Shown piece after piece: positions 12,166 through 22,829 of a stretch of DNA of 64,000 nucleotides. Within the stretch, counting starts at the first letter, position 1. Every line of letters begins with the position of its first letter. The DNA is taken from contig WPIO01000116.1 in the NCBI GenBank assembly GCA_009760855.2, forward strand, positions 282,001 to 346,000. The letters run 5' to 3'. Made by a program: the position numbers and the translations under genes. The notes under the pieces are model-generated. The model saw only the letters and a program-made list of their open reading frames with translations. It searched no databases and was not told where the DNA came from. This DNA is from Cristatella mucedo. Its lineage: Eukaryota > Bryozoa > Phylactolaemata > Cristatellidae.

Positions 12166-12712
12166 CATTCTTAAGTGCGAACCAACCCACGTGCAGTAGC
12201 ACTCGCATTACCATTCCATTCTGGCCTCTACTGAGAGCCCTTTAGCAAATTAACATGCACTCGCGTTTGCGCTCGGTGTTTGCGTCTCCAGATAACGTGA
12301 GTTTCGTTACTGTGAAGCATACATCAGGTGGTACTCCGCGTAGACATGTCGCTCACTAAAATGTGGTTATTTCATAATTTATTAAGGAAAATTACCACAG
12401 TCAGCAGCTAACAAAGCAATTGAAACTGGATTTTATTTGCGCCAGTGTCCATTCTTTCGGTTGCACGCTTCTGCGATGCAGACTGCTTGCAAGAGACTGT
12501 CGAAATGGCAGCTTTCTTCCAGAAGGCCAGCGGCTGCAGACGACCGTGTCCGCGCGAGCGTCCTGATGCGGAGAGGGCGCGGTCTCCGCATCTAGACAAC
12601 CTCACCGGACGCAGCCAGTCTGCACGCACGCGAGCAGGCCGCGCGCCGCTGCCGAGGGCGCCGCCGCTGGGGCGTACAGCGACGGCGCCCCGGCGCGACG
12701 CCGCGGACCCGC

Positions 12713-13084
12713 TTACAGCGACGCGCTGGGAGCGTCAGACGGGCCCCGCCGTCTTCCGCGCCCTTCGGCCTTCAAGACGCTGAAGCGAGGCCGCTCGTTC
12801 AGTGTCGTGCCACGCGGCGGCGTGGCGCGAGACGCCTCAGCCGAAACGGGCGAGCCGCCGTCGCCGTGCTCACGTGTCGATGCTCGCTGATCTGTAACAG
12901 AGCGTGCATTCATCGACACATTAACCACTCTTCCTCAGTTTCGACGTGGGCTTATCGCCAGATATTACAGAAGCCAAATGGCTAATAAGAGCGCCCACTT
13001 ACTACGGCGTTTACGCCATACATAGTAGCCCACTCCGAGTACTGCCACTGCCGTAGCTGCTGCTAACACAGACATTCTCACCAT
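12713..13084 (-). CDS. Small single-pass membrane protein, copy B (two exons)
   Basis: Paralogue of the gene at 10,370-10,741: exons 13,003-13,084 and 12,713-12,891, again 86 residues with the same 111-base intron, GTAAGT donor and TTACAG acceptor. The start ATG at 13,084 is in the same context. Six residues differ by eye: Val13 for Met in the span, Asn28 for Asp at the exon junction, and four in the Arg/Pro-rich tail. The membrane span, the R-K-R-R stop-transfer and the C-terminal GPSDAPSASL are unchanged. No disabling change is visible, so both copies may be expressed. The function is unknown to me. Confidence 0.6.
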
Positions 13085-13794
13085 TTCACCCACGCTTTCA
13101 GCTTCACGTGAGAAGAATGCTTTGGCGTCGGCGTCTTTTATTTGTGGCTGTATCAAACGTCACGATCAGACGCGGCGAGTCTCCGATTATTGGGAGTTTG
13201 CAGTGAAAGTGCGGTCGGAGGAAGTGAGTCAATTACCGACGCAGCTCCTGCTCATGTGGGCCTTTGCTTACAGAGGCGTGTTAAAAAAAGAGCACATTTT
13301 CCCTAAACTGACGAAGTAAAACAGCCAGCTTACATCAGAAATGCACTGCTTTAGGGAAAAATGACAGTGCACGTAACTAATGCTACCCATAACCGAAGCG
13401 AGACAGTTGAGGACGGAGCTGGCACCCATAAAACTGGCCATTGAGTGGGCGTTGCTTTAGCCTCACTAGTTGATGCCGTTCAGCTGCAACTGAATAACGT
13501 AATTCCGCATTCTCGTAAGTCCTCGCTGGAGCAGCGGTATATTTGATGAATTGTAGAGTAAGTAAAGTATTCGGTATATTTGAAGCATTGTAGGGTAAGT
13601 AAAGCAGTACATATGAAGCAGCATTAGCGTATTTAATAGCCAGAGTGAATTATACGTGCAATCGTCGCTAAAGGGGGGCTAGAGTTTAGTAGTCCTAAGC
13701 CCGATGTTTAGCTTTCGGTACGGTTGCAGATGCCTCTTTCCTCAGCCGAAGGCTCTCGGTGGCACGTTCAGCATTCGCGAGGTGCAATACTGCC

Positions 13795-13910
13795 ACTACT
13801 ACAAATAACGCACGTGATATTGCGCCCTCGGAGAACTCAATCTCTTTCTAGGCACTATGCATCTGCTGCAAAGGAAGCACGATCGAATGGTTAGTGGTAG
13901 CACACTCACT
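13795..13910 (-). mobile_element. LINE-B 3' tail copy
   Basis: GCGCCCTCGGAGAACTCAAT followed by CTCTTTCTAGGCACTATGCA and GAAGCACGATCGAATGGTTA on the plus strand, the reverse complement of the LINE-B tail. No coding part. Confidence 0.7.
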
Positions 13911-15360
13911 TAACGACAAGAACGACACTGTTAGGGTTCGCCCCTCAATCAGTCCCGCATGCAGCCAGTGTGCTGTTCCGTGAGCGATGGATGTGGCATG
14001 TGAAGGCGATTGGACGGACTAATGGGCGAGGACCACGAGGACCGTGAGGGAGAGAAAATGGTTGATTGGGTCGCACAATGCCGGTCTGTGCTCATCGCTG
14101 CGATGACGCCACTTGAATTAGGTGAAAACACGAAAGGTATTTGTCGTCGAGAACGCAACTTTGTTGGGCTATTTGGGCCTATGTAAAATGCTGCTTTAGT
14201 ACTACCACGTCGGAAGGACTTTTTAAAGTGCTCGCTCGACTCGGAGCTGAGACCTAATGAGAGACGCGCGATCCAGCTACGTGTCATGAAAATGCATTCG
14301 TACACCTGACAGCGGCACATAGGTTACTCACCGCAACAAAACTTTGTCACGAAGCCAAGCTGATAACGGTTCCCCACACCTACGGACACTCGTGCTTGCC
14401 ATTTGTCATCCTGTGACACGGTGAGTTTGCGGCAACCAAGAGCCATGGCCGGGGCAACGATCTCCCGCACGCCAGGAAGCACCCCGAGGTGTCCGACGAA
14501 GGCAGGAGCACACGAAGGCACCACGCAGCTCCGACGTCATAAACGCCTGGCCGGGATTTAAGGATGGCCCGTTCATAAGGACTCAGACACCTGCACCGCT
14601 GAAACGAACTGTGCCCGTTTTTGGAAGTAAACTTACGAACTCGGCCACGTTTACCGAAGTTCTACGCCTACACGTTGGCTGCGAGGCTTCCCAAGGCAAC
14701 TACAAGAGGAATGCGCCCAGCTTCGAAAGGTGAAGTTGTGAAGTTATTCGCAAGCCCTACAGGTGAGGAGAGACTTCGGCGATCGGATTGGCAGACGTTC
14801 AGAGAAACGCTGGCAGGAAAGCACGCAGCGGTGGCAAGTGAGCGAAGATGAAACTGAGAAAATGAGTGGCCGACCGGAGGAAAAATGGCCGAAGGAAAAT
14901 GGCCGACAGGAGCCACCACGAGAGACGGCTGCGATGGAGGGGACGCAGAAGCTACACAAGCTGCCAACGCCCTTGCCTCGGCGACGCTGGTGACCGTCGA
15001 GGTGCCTGCGAGGTGGCCAAAGTCGGGTGAAGTGAGGACTATGAAGTTGCCCTGCAAAGTGGCGTGGGAAGCTGCTGCCGCGAGTGAGACGGCGGTGAGA
15101 TACATGCCCAGGCGGTGTACAAAGGCTCGTCGGTTGAGCGGCTGGCCGGTCGCCAAATGCCGTGCTCCAACTGAGCTAATTTAGTGTCAACTTGCCACGG
15201 ATAGTAGCGGATTGCTGCTTCGAGCCGACTCGTTGCCGTGGATTGCCATGCATTGACCGAGATTGTGCGAGTGCAATTGCTTAAAATGATGTGCTTGAAT
15301 TTAACCAGTGTGCTTTGTAACATGGATTAAAAATTGAAGCATTGCAAAACCGATTTTAGG
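13911..15360. other. GC-rich block with several overlapping open frames, unassigned
   Basis: Around 14,280-15,200 the sequence is GC-rich with frames of 60-160 codons on both strands, none recognised. The plus strand at 14,822-14,930 has repeated GGCCGA / AAAATGG words and a Lys/Glu-rich frame. It could be an exon, an LTR, or an old CpG-rich element. I cannot decide, and I report no CDS. Confidence 0.4.
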
Positions 15361-15369
15361 GCATTTTGC

Positions 15370-16870
15370 ATCAGATTGCTGTAAATTGAGACATTAGCCC
15401 GGCCCATTGCAGTCAATTGCAGTGCATTGCTGCCGAATAATTGAGGCGATTGTAGTGAAATTGTGGGATTACACAATAACGAAAAATTAGAGCAACGTGC
15501 AATCACTATTACAGCTTAAAGTGTACGTATTCTGGTCATTTTTCGGGTTGTGGTACATTGACGTACTGGCCGGGGCAATTGCAGTGGATTGCAGTGAATT
15601 GCTGCAGAATGACCGAGGCAGTTACATTGAAGTTATGCGAGTACACAATAACTGAAAAGTAGAGCAGCCTGCAATCATAATTAGAGCTTCTCGTGTATGC
15701 GTTCTGGTCGCTGTGTGGCGGATTGGAGATGATGTCTTCGGATTAAGGTGGATTGCAGTATGGGACCGGGTCGTTTCAGTCGATTGCAATTCATTGCATG
15801 AGAACTCGTGGGCAAAATGGAGCGAAATTTTTTGGATGCACTTTGAACCGAGTCTAGTCCTATATACAATGTCAATTAGAGCTTCGCGATAGTGATTTGG
15901 GGATAATTTGCAGTGGAATAGAGTAGATTGCAGTAGTTTTCCATGTCATTTCAGGCGATTGCCGCCCATTGCAACAGTGCGAGTTTGCGAAATTTTTTCT
16001 ATTACGTGATTGTCCACTCAGAACGGTGCACTTTAATATGCAATAAAAACTGGAGCTCGGCGAAATGTATTTCGATTTATTATGCGACGGATTCTGTGTA
16101 TTGAAGTGGATTTCTGTATTGGCCCGGGCTACTGCAGTCGTTTGCAGGGCATTGCACGAGCACGGCCGTGCCAATCCAAGTGAGATTTTCTAAATGTAAT
16201 TTTCGCAGTTTAAATTAAATTAAATTAAAAATTAAATGCTAGCTGATTTAGCAGCCTCTTTTTGTATAGCGACAGAAGAACCTTTACGGCTATCACCACC
16301 GCTTGCCGTGGCGATAAAGGATCGCCCACCAAAGGATTCGAACCCATGACTTCGGGACCGAGATCGTGAAAAGCAACCACATTACCTAGTGAGCCATTAA
16401 GACTCACCGTGTGCCGTCATACGCAATCAAAAAAGAAGCTTTTCGATCATGATTTCTTTCGCTGCGTTGTGGAATGCAGTGGATTGGGGTAGATTGAGGT
16501 ATTGGTCAGGGCCACTGCAATCTTATTTCAGTGGACTTCGTGAGAACGCGTGACCGAAATCGAGCGAAAATTTTTGGGTAAATCGTACGTGTAGCGTAGT
16601 TTGATATTCCAAACTTTTTGGAGCTGTTGGCAGCTCATTTCTGGTGGATTTGACGGGAACTAGAATGGATTGCGGTGGATTGTGGCGGATTGCAGTGGAT
16701 TGCGGTACAGACGTCAGGCGTCAAAGCTCATTTGCATAATTGGGCGTGCGCACAGTGACATGGAATTTGGTGGACAGATAAGTTTGAACGTGTACTACAA
16801 TATCAGCACAAAATTTGAGCTCGCGAAGCACTTACGTCTGGTCGCTGCTAGCCTAATTAGAGAGGATTTC
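15370..16870. repeat. Diverged satellite, about 180 bp period
   Basis: The word pair GGCCCGGG-like + (C/A)ATTGCAGTNNATTGCAG recurs at about 15,397, 15,568, 15,763, 15,937, 16,121 and 16,504. The intervals are 171, 195, 174, 184 and 383; the last spans an inserted SINE of about 200 bases. Each unit also carries GAGCGAAAWTTTT-like and AATTAGAGCT-like words in the same order. Units are heavily diverged. No coding potential. Confidence 0.7.
16219..16420 (-). mobile_element. SINE-1 copy inserted in the satellite
   Basis: Minus-strand copy: B box as GGATTCGAACCC on the plus strand at 16,334-16,345, head complement TAGTGAGCCATTAAGACTCACC at the right end, and an (AATTT)n-type tail at 16,205-16,232. 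It splits one satellite unit. Confidence 0.8.
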
Positions 16871-16924
16871 GGTGGATTGCGGTAATTCGTCGAACCCGCT
16901 TGCCATCATTGTAAGCACATTAGT

Positions 16925-17290
16925 CGGAGCTCAACCTGACAGTGTCGTCTGCACAAGGCTCCATTCTAACGTGAGCGGGACTGCAATAAGTGTCCTAGTC
17001 AAACCTACTAAGACAAGGGCTCGTATCGCTGTTAACTTGAGAGCTGCCCCGGCTGCAGCAGCAGCTCTTCGCCTTAACTCCGTGTACTGTAACTTTCTGC
17101 TTGCTTGCCTACTGGCACGCGGAATTAGGCGCTTACAGCTGGTGCAAACTCTGCAGCTAGGCTCGTCTGTCGTGAACGTCGCAGTTTCCACTTCTCGCCG
17201 ACCTGCAGAGGCTACCAATTCGAGAAAGCCAAGCTTAGCCACCCAGCTGGCTTTTAAGGTGAAGTGCATCAAGTCAGCCTGTGGCTGACG
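16925..17290 (+). mobile_element. LINE-B RT fragment, decayed
   Basis: Plus-strand frame includes YCNFLLACLLARGIRRLQLV (about 17,085-17,145), matching the family's FCNSLLTGLPACAIRRLQLV, and then a degenerate LVCRERRSCH / LADLHWLP region. Confidence 0.7.
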
Positions 17291-17589
17291 CCGTGTGGTT
17301 CAAAGTCTAGACAAGTAGCAGCAGCTATTTGATTTTCAATTATTCATGACATACAAATCAATTGAATGTTTCCATTGTGTGATTGTTGTGTGTTAATGCG
17401 AAGGTAATATGAATCTCTGGAAATCATTATATTGGATTTGAATTATTTTTTTTGGAAGTTACAGGCTTTAGGGGTCAATGCTAGAGTCTCGATGTGCTAA
17501 TTGTCTTGTCGATCTACTATTGTTATGCTTTGCTGTTGACATTTAATTTGAGATTCATAATACTCAGCTACTCACTTTTAGCATGTTGA

Positions 17590-17765
17590 CAGTGTGCATT
17601 TGACATGTAGCCATATTATAAGTTGATATTTAGTTGTTACCACTGACCGTTTGGTATTGGTTAATTTATAGCATATGCAAACTGCCTTGAAAGAGACGAA
17701 GTTCTCTTAGAGTGCTATGCAATATATTATTATATTATATTATATTATGTTATTTCATTATACTA
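17590..17765 (+). mobile_element. Decayed LINE-B/SINE-2-type tail
   Basis: GAAAGAGACGAAGTTCTCTT and AGAGTGCTATGCAATATATT at 17,689-17,730, followed by (ATATT)n, resemble the shared LINE-B/SINE-2 tail, strongly mutated. Confidence 0.45.
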
Positions 17766-18384
17766 TTACTATTGTCGTTATTCTTCAGTGCCTGGCTAGT
17801 GCCGTGCACCAGCCAACATCCTACGAGGACATAAGTAGCAGAACATGAGTCGGCGCTCGTGAGTTTCGCTTATCGTTTGCAAACTCGTCCACGTGTTTTC
17901 ATTTGCAAATGTATTTAGCTGCAATTCACACAAGCAAATCCCCGATTACAAGAGCTGCTCCAAGCTCTGAGCTTGCTCTCAAGTCAAGCTTGCTCCTCTA
18001 TTCTTTGTGTTCATGCCCCCAATTGGCTTTTCAACTGGTGCAAACTTTGTAGTGAGCTTCATTAAATGCCGATATCGAAAAATAATAAGGTGATAGGTTA
18101 AACATGCAGGTAAAACCCAGATTTGATAACTCCAATGCCACAGCAAGTGAGATAACATGATCAAGTGGCATCCCCAAAAGTAATATCTGGCTTAAAATAG
18201 TCCACTATTCCTCGCATTAGTTATTAAGAGGGCCTGCTCTATAAGTGTTCGTGCTTCATTCTTCTTTGTTATTAGAGTTGGACCCCTTTCCCTAATTGCA
18301 TGTTTCTGATCTGTCCGCTGGATTTTATTGTATTTTCTTAAAGTTAGCCGTGGCACAGGAAATTCCAGTGCCCCAACTATAAAA

Positions 18385-18575
18385 AATAAATAAATAAATG
18401 CTAGCTTATTAAACAGCCTCTTTTGTATAGCGACAGAAGAGCTTTTACGGCTATCACCACCGCTTGCAGTGGCGATATAGGATCGCCCACCGCAGGAATC
18501 GAACCCACGACCTCGGTACCAAGGTCGTGAAAGCAACCGACCGCCTTAACTAGTATGCCATCACGGCTCATCAGC
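18385..18575 (-). mobile_element. SINE-1 copy
   Basis: Minus strand; (AAAT)n tail at 18,385-18,400, body with AGCGACAGAAGAGCTTTTAC, B box as GGAATCGAACCC (18,496-18,507), and head complement ATGCCATCACGGCTCA at 18,555-18,570. Confidence 0.8.
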
Positions 18576-18739
18576 TAGCATCTATAGACAAATGCTTGCT
18601 ATCTTGCATCGTCTGCAAACAAATTGCACAACAACAACAGCAGCTCTTGCTGCGATGCCAAAGCTACAGCTGCTGCATCGTCTGCATTGACTTTGTCACA
18701 GCAGAAATGCTCAAAAATGCATTCGCTGTCCTGTTGGTG

Positions 18740-19808
18740 ACGTGCTCACCGATATCAGTTCAACGAAGCGTCACAACGGTTTCATCGCCGAAATGGCGAG
18801 ACATTACAAAGCTCTGCAAGATGCTGACAAGTGCAGCGTCTGCAGAGAGGATAGCAAACCGGACGATCTAGCAGACGTCTGGTGTATGCAGTGCCACAGC
18901 TCCCTGTGTCCAGCTTGCTCACCTGGCAAATAACCGGTACAATTTGCGTCACGCGACCGTTGCACTTGAACAGATCGCGAGCTGGAGCGGTATGCTTCAA
19001 GCACAGCAGTTCTGTGCGCAGCACGCGAAGCCGCTGGATCTTCTGGGCTTTGACTGCAAGCTAGCCAAGTGCATCGAGTGCGCCATGCAGTGCCGTGCAG
19101 AGGTCTTGGGACACTCGGTGCCACAGCTGCTGAAGGAAGCGAGAGCCGAAGCTCTTCAGAAGGACACAAGAGCACACAGCGTCTGCTGGTGCGTGTGCTT
19201 AGCAAATCTGAGCAGCTGCTGAAGCCCAGAAATCTGATCAAGAACATCCATTTTGCTCGCACCATTCATCTGGATGAGCTTAGGACCAAGACGAAGTGAG
19301 CGAGTATGCTGCCGATGTTCGAAGCGAACGTTCTGATGATTCTGTGAGTGACTACAAAGACGGCTTCGACAAGCTTGAAGCAAAATCTGCCACCCTGCAA
19401 GACCAGAGCTGCCGAGCCCGTTTTGGTGTTCTGTGCGGTATCGCGTACCTGCCGCTTAGAGAATTTTCAAACTACAAATCCGACATTCATTCTAGCAGAG
19501 GAGCAGCCAGTTACTGCACTTCGGCCCTGCCCCCAGCAGCTCCTACTAGCCTCGGCGTTGAACCGACCGGTTTGTGACGTCAGAGGGGCACCTGCTTTTG
19601 GCTGTGCCTTTGGCACTGCGTGAAGGAATACAGCGAGAGCGGCCTAGAGGTCAGCAGCTGGCCAGCTTCGATGCAGAGAAACGGATTGGGCGGTTCGTCA
19701 TTGCAGTGTGGTCTCTGCAGGATGGACGAGTTGCTGTCGGCATTCTCCGCCGCCCGTGGCTCGTCCTGCTGCTCAGACGCAGCTCTGCTGGCTCTGCTGC
19801 TGCTTTTG

Positions 19809-19839
<31 letters not shown>

Positions 19840-20490
19840 CGGGGACCAGTGGCTGGAGGACAGACATGTTGCTTTGCTGCAACAATATATCCCCAGCGGC
19901 TGACTGTGCTTGGTGACCTGCTTGCTTTTGCTGAGGCAAGAGAGCTGTGGCAGCCTGGTACGGCTTTGCAGCTGCTGCAGCTGAGCACGGGGCGGCTGCT
20001 GTACAGCAGCGAATACAGAATGCGGCTCTCGCTGTGTGTGTGTGTGTGTGTGTGTGAAATGTGAAATACAGAATGTGGCTCTCGCTGCTGCTGCTGCTGC
20101 TGTGGTCACCACGAGCCGGGACAATGTGAAACTGGATGACGGCAGACAGCTGTGCAATGTGGACAGCCACCGAGGTGACAGACAGTGGCAGCATAAGCTG
20201 AGCGCCGCCGAGGAAGTGTGTGGGGCGTCTGTGCTGCAGGCGACCTGCTCTCCGTGACTGTGGAAGGGCCGGATGAAAGAGGCCTTGTGTGCGGGCCCTC
20301 AGTACAGAGAGTGGGCAGAGGCAGCAGCAAGTCATCTCCCACAGCAGCCATGAACTGGAGCCGCATATGAAGCCGTCACTGGGCAAAGTACAGAGGGCCG
20401 TGCTAGCCGTTCTGGGCTTAGATTCGGCAAACTACGATAAAGAAGGCTTTCAGTGGAAAGTGACCGTGTACCCTGCAGCAGTGTCCATCG
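18740..20490 (+). pseudogene. B-box zinc-finger (TRIM-like) gene relic with frameshifts
   Basis: Three plus-strand frames in sequence give one protein-like reading. At 18,830-18,920: DKCSVCREDSK, then WCMQCHSSLCPAC, a B-box 1 pattern of paired cysteines. After a one-base shift at about 18,915-18,922 it continues HLANNRYNLRHATVALEQ, then FCAQHAKPLDLLGFDC and KCIEC (about 19,010-19,085), a B-box 2. Further shifts near 19,160-19,180 and 19,297 lead through a Lys/Glu-rich, probably helical part. Later pieces such as DLLSVTVEGPDERGL (about 20,240-20,285) could be a filamin-type or other C-terminal domain. No introns are seen, and B-box 1 alone needs a frame repair. This suggests a decayed, perhaps retrotransposed, copy. 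Assembly error is the alternative, but several separate shifts argue against that. Confidence 0.55.
19795..19847 (+). repeat. (CTG)n trinucleotide repeat
   Basis: CTG units, with a few changes, near the middle of the B-box relic. They create the Leu-rich and, on the other strand, Ser/Ala-rich frames that look like long ORFs. A shorter CTG run is at 20,085-20,101. Confidence 0.9.
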
Positions 20491-20499
20491 GTTGACAGC

Positions 20500-21160
20500 A
20501 CACGTTTGGGGAAACGCGGCTGCAGCTCTGAGGGGAGGGGGCAGCTATCTACCTAGCTACCTGTTCGTCACCTGTGCATCGCGTAGTTACCTGTGCGTCA
20601 CTCGACTTCTGTTGACAGCTCCAGGTTCTGCACTTAGACGTACACTTGCTTTGCAAACTTGTGATTAATAATCCATCAACTCCCAATTCTCTAGAACTCT
20701 TCTATCCTACAGCTACTGACAGCTCTACTCTGGACGTTTGCGGCTTTGCAGTAACGCCAAATTGCCGGCGTTCGCAGTAATTATGTCCTAGCAGAAGCTG
20801 TTTATTGTAAGCAGTTTTAAGTATTTGTCCGCCCGAGTGAACTGCATATGCAAGCGTCGCCAGTGACAGCCTGTAATTTACAAATTCCAAGCCCGAAGTG
20901 TCGTTTTTTGTTTTGAGAGCATTGACGGTGGCTTGGACCTCCGCTTACCACTTTTGGAGGCACTCTTAGGGGGGGAGGTTCGGTGGCGCTAACTGGAGGC
21001 ATGCTCGTCGTTGTGCCGGACGCAGAAATGATGCCTACATCTCTGTTGGGTGGCAGTGCTCGAATAGTTCTGGTTTGCTTTGAATAAAGAGGCTTTCCTA
21101 CGCTTTTTATGCAATACCTAATAAAGTACGATTAAGAGCGACACGCTAGCCGCAGTATGT
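20500..21160. other. Unassigned sequence
   Basis: No gene or known repeat recognised. A direct CACCTGTGCATCGCGTAGTTACCTGTGCGTCA near-repeat lies at 20,570-20,602, made of two CCTGTGCRTC words. Confidence 0.4.
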
Positions 21161-21164
21161 GAGC

Positions 21165-21716
21165 ACCCGTATCTGCAGCAGTGACTAATAAAACTGAATG
21201 CTTGCCTAGAAGGCATTCAATACCGGATGTCGGCAAATTCCTCTAAACTTTACAACGATAAAGCAAGGCTGCTATTCATAGGACGCCCAATGAGTGTGGC
21301 TGGACTAGAAGTCTTTGTTCTTCTAAGAGGCTATGCTATTGTATGACCATTACAATGAGATCTAAATTTAGGTGACGTATTTTGCGATGCCAAAAATTTG
21401 AAAATTTTCATTGCGATACCATCCTATGCCCTAGCCATGGCGTTCAATCCGTGTCTACGATTAGCCATTGTTTAAAAAATGAGCTTGGCAAATACATTAC
21501 TAGCTCCCTCGTTCTGTCTCGGCTGCATTATTGGAATTCCATTTTCACTGTTCTACCGAGAAAAACCGCAATGTCGCGGCAGCTAGTGATGAATAGGGCA
21601 CCAAGGCTAGTTAAAGAATCCCAGAGGTTCGACCAAGTGCGTTCTTTTCTGAAGAAACTTATATGGCTTCCTGTTGATGAAATGATACAGAGCGAGTTCT
21701 TAGGCTGACCTAGATA
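21165..21716 (+). mobile_element. LINE-A fragment, first part
   Basis: Plus-strand readings such as SSLVLSRLHYWNSIF and KLIWLPVDEMIQSEFL (about 21,505-21,705) match LINE-A copies elsewhere (RLDYCISLL; LSWLPVEQRIQSKVL). An AT microsatellite expanded or inserted at 21,717 splits the element; it resumes at 21,955. Confidence 0.7.
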
Positions 21717-21719
21717 CAT

Positions 21720-21721
21720 AC

Positions 21722-21780
<59 letters not shown>

Positions 21781-21837
21781 CAACTATTATATATTTTTTG
21801 TATAATATATAGTATATAGTATAACTATATAGGACAT

Positions 21838-21871
<34 letters not shown>

Positions 21872-21935
21872 GACTATATATTATATAACTATAATACAGC
21901 TATTATATAATATATATTATATAATGTACGACTAC
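21720..21935. repeat. AT-rich microsatellite region, (TA)n
   Basis: Pure TA at about 21,722-21,777 and 21,838-21,862, with TATTATATAA-type words between and after. Confidence 0.9.
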
Positions 21936-21954
21936 TACATACATAGTATTAGGC

Positions 21955-22405
21955 TGACCTACAAGGCCCAATACAAGGCTCGAGTCCTTCATATCAAATT
22001 GAACTGTGCCACCAGTCGCAGCCTCGTCGTGTTCTCAGGATCTCCATTGACAATGAATTTGCATTTCAGCGATTCCGCTAAGAGACAGTCAGACAGTGCC
22101 GTTTGCTCTGCAACACGTTCTGGAATTTGGAACTCACTTCAACAATTCACATTGAACGACATCTACTCGTCTACTGCCGACTGAAGCAAAAGATCTTTCC
22201 AGCCGCCCTTGAGTACTTCCTCCTTCTACTCACTACCTCTACTGTCACGCTGATTTAACTTTGTTTCTCACCTTACTCTGCTTGGTGAGATTAAGTGTCA
22301 TGGCTACTGAATGCGTAACAAAAACCGCTTAGTGTGAGTGAGCTTGGGAAAGCTCTGCTACTTAACACCCACTTAGTCTATTTGGCTTTGTAGAGCTACA
22401 GATGG
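21955..22405 (+). mobile_element. LINE-A fragment, 3' end
   Basis: Resumes with LTYKAQYKARVLHI and later SGIWNSLQQFTLNDIYSSTAD (compare SRLWNSLPQFLCNDIYSPTA at 28,516-28,575). The 3' untranslated end ACTTAACACCCACTTAGTCT ... GTAGAGCTACAGATGGAGAG (22,350-22,410) matches that of the copy ending at 28,830. Confidence 0.75.
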
Positions 22406-22628
22406 AGAGGCATACACAAATATATAACCTCGCTTGATAAATAATGACATTGGCACTGCTCGTAAGTGCCGGTTTTTTGCGTCTATTTCACTTCAGCAGT
22501 TCTCACTCCACACTTGGCGGCACCACGATCGAACCGAAACCGGAGGTCAATAGCTATCGCCATTTCTCTACTGACCAAATCGGTGTTTTGCACAGTGAGC
22601 AAACACTTCAATCTACCGAGAGAGAAAA

Positions 22629-22778
22629 ATGGCCGTAGCATCGGTCGTACGAAGCGCATTGCGTCAAGCGACAGGCCAGTGCTGGGACCCCATATCGCCA
22701 ATCCGATTTCGTGCAAACTGCGCACATGCCACAGTCAACATGTCTGCAGCGGAGCACGGTGCTCCCAATCTTATGTAG
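22629..22778 (+). CDS. Possible first exon of a mitochondrially targeted protein
   Basis: An ATG in good context (AGAAAAATGG) opens a 49-codon frame, MAVASVVRSALRQATG then SPIRFRANCAHATVNMSAA. The first 30 residues are rich in Ala, Val, Ser and Arg with one acidic residue, like a mitochondrial presequence. It lies in non-repetitive sequence just after a LINE-A 3' end. No convincing donor is seen; GTGCTC at 22,759 and GTAGAC at 22,775 are weak. I cannot name the protein, and no second exon is identified. Confidence 0.25.
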   Translation: MAVASVVRSALRQATGQCWDPISPIRFRANCAHATVNMSAAEHGAPNLM

Positions 22779-22829
22779 ACACTGCGCTTCTTACCGCACG
22801 CGTGAAAGTACACAAGATAAGCGGTTAAT

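Larger units (their letters stand above)
11240..13235. repeat. Tandem segmental duplication, unit B
   Basis: Second copy of the segment at 9,090-10,905. It contains a LINE-B tail (11,955-12,165) that unit A lacks, so that insertion came after the duplication or was lost from A. The gene core at 12,470-13,210 is nearly identical to unit A. Confidence 0.8.

Noticed and set aside
19580-20386. 268-codon minus-strand open frame
   Set aside because: It is antisense to the B-box relic, and its Ser/Ala/Gln runs come from CTG and GTGT repeats; no recognisable domain.
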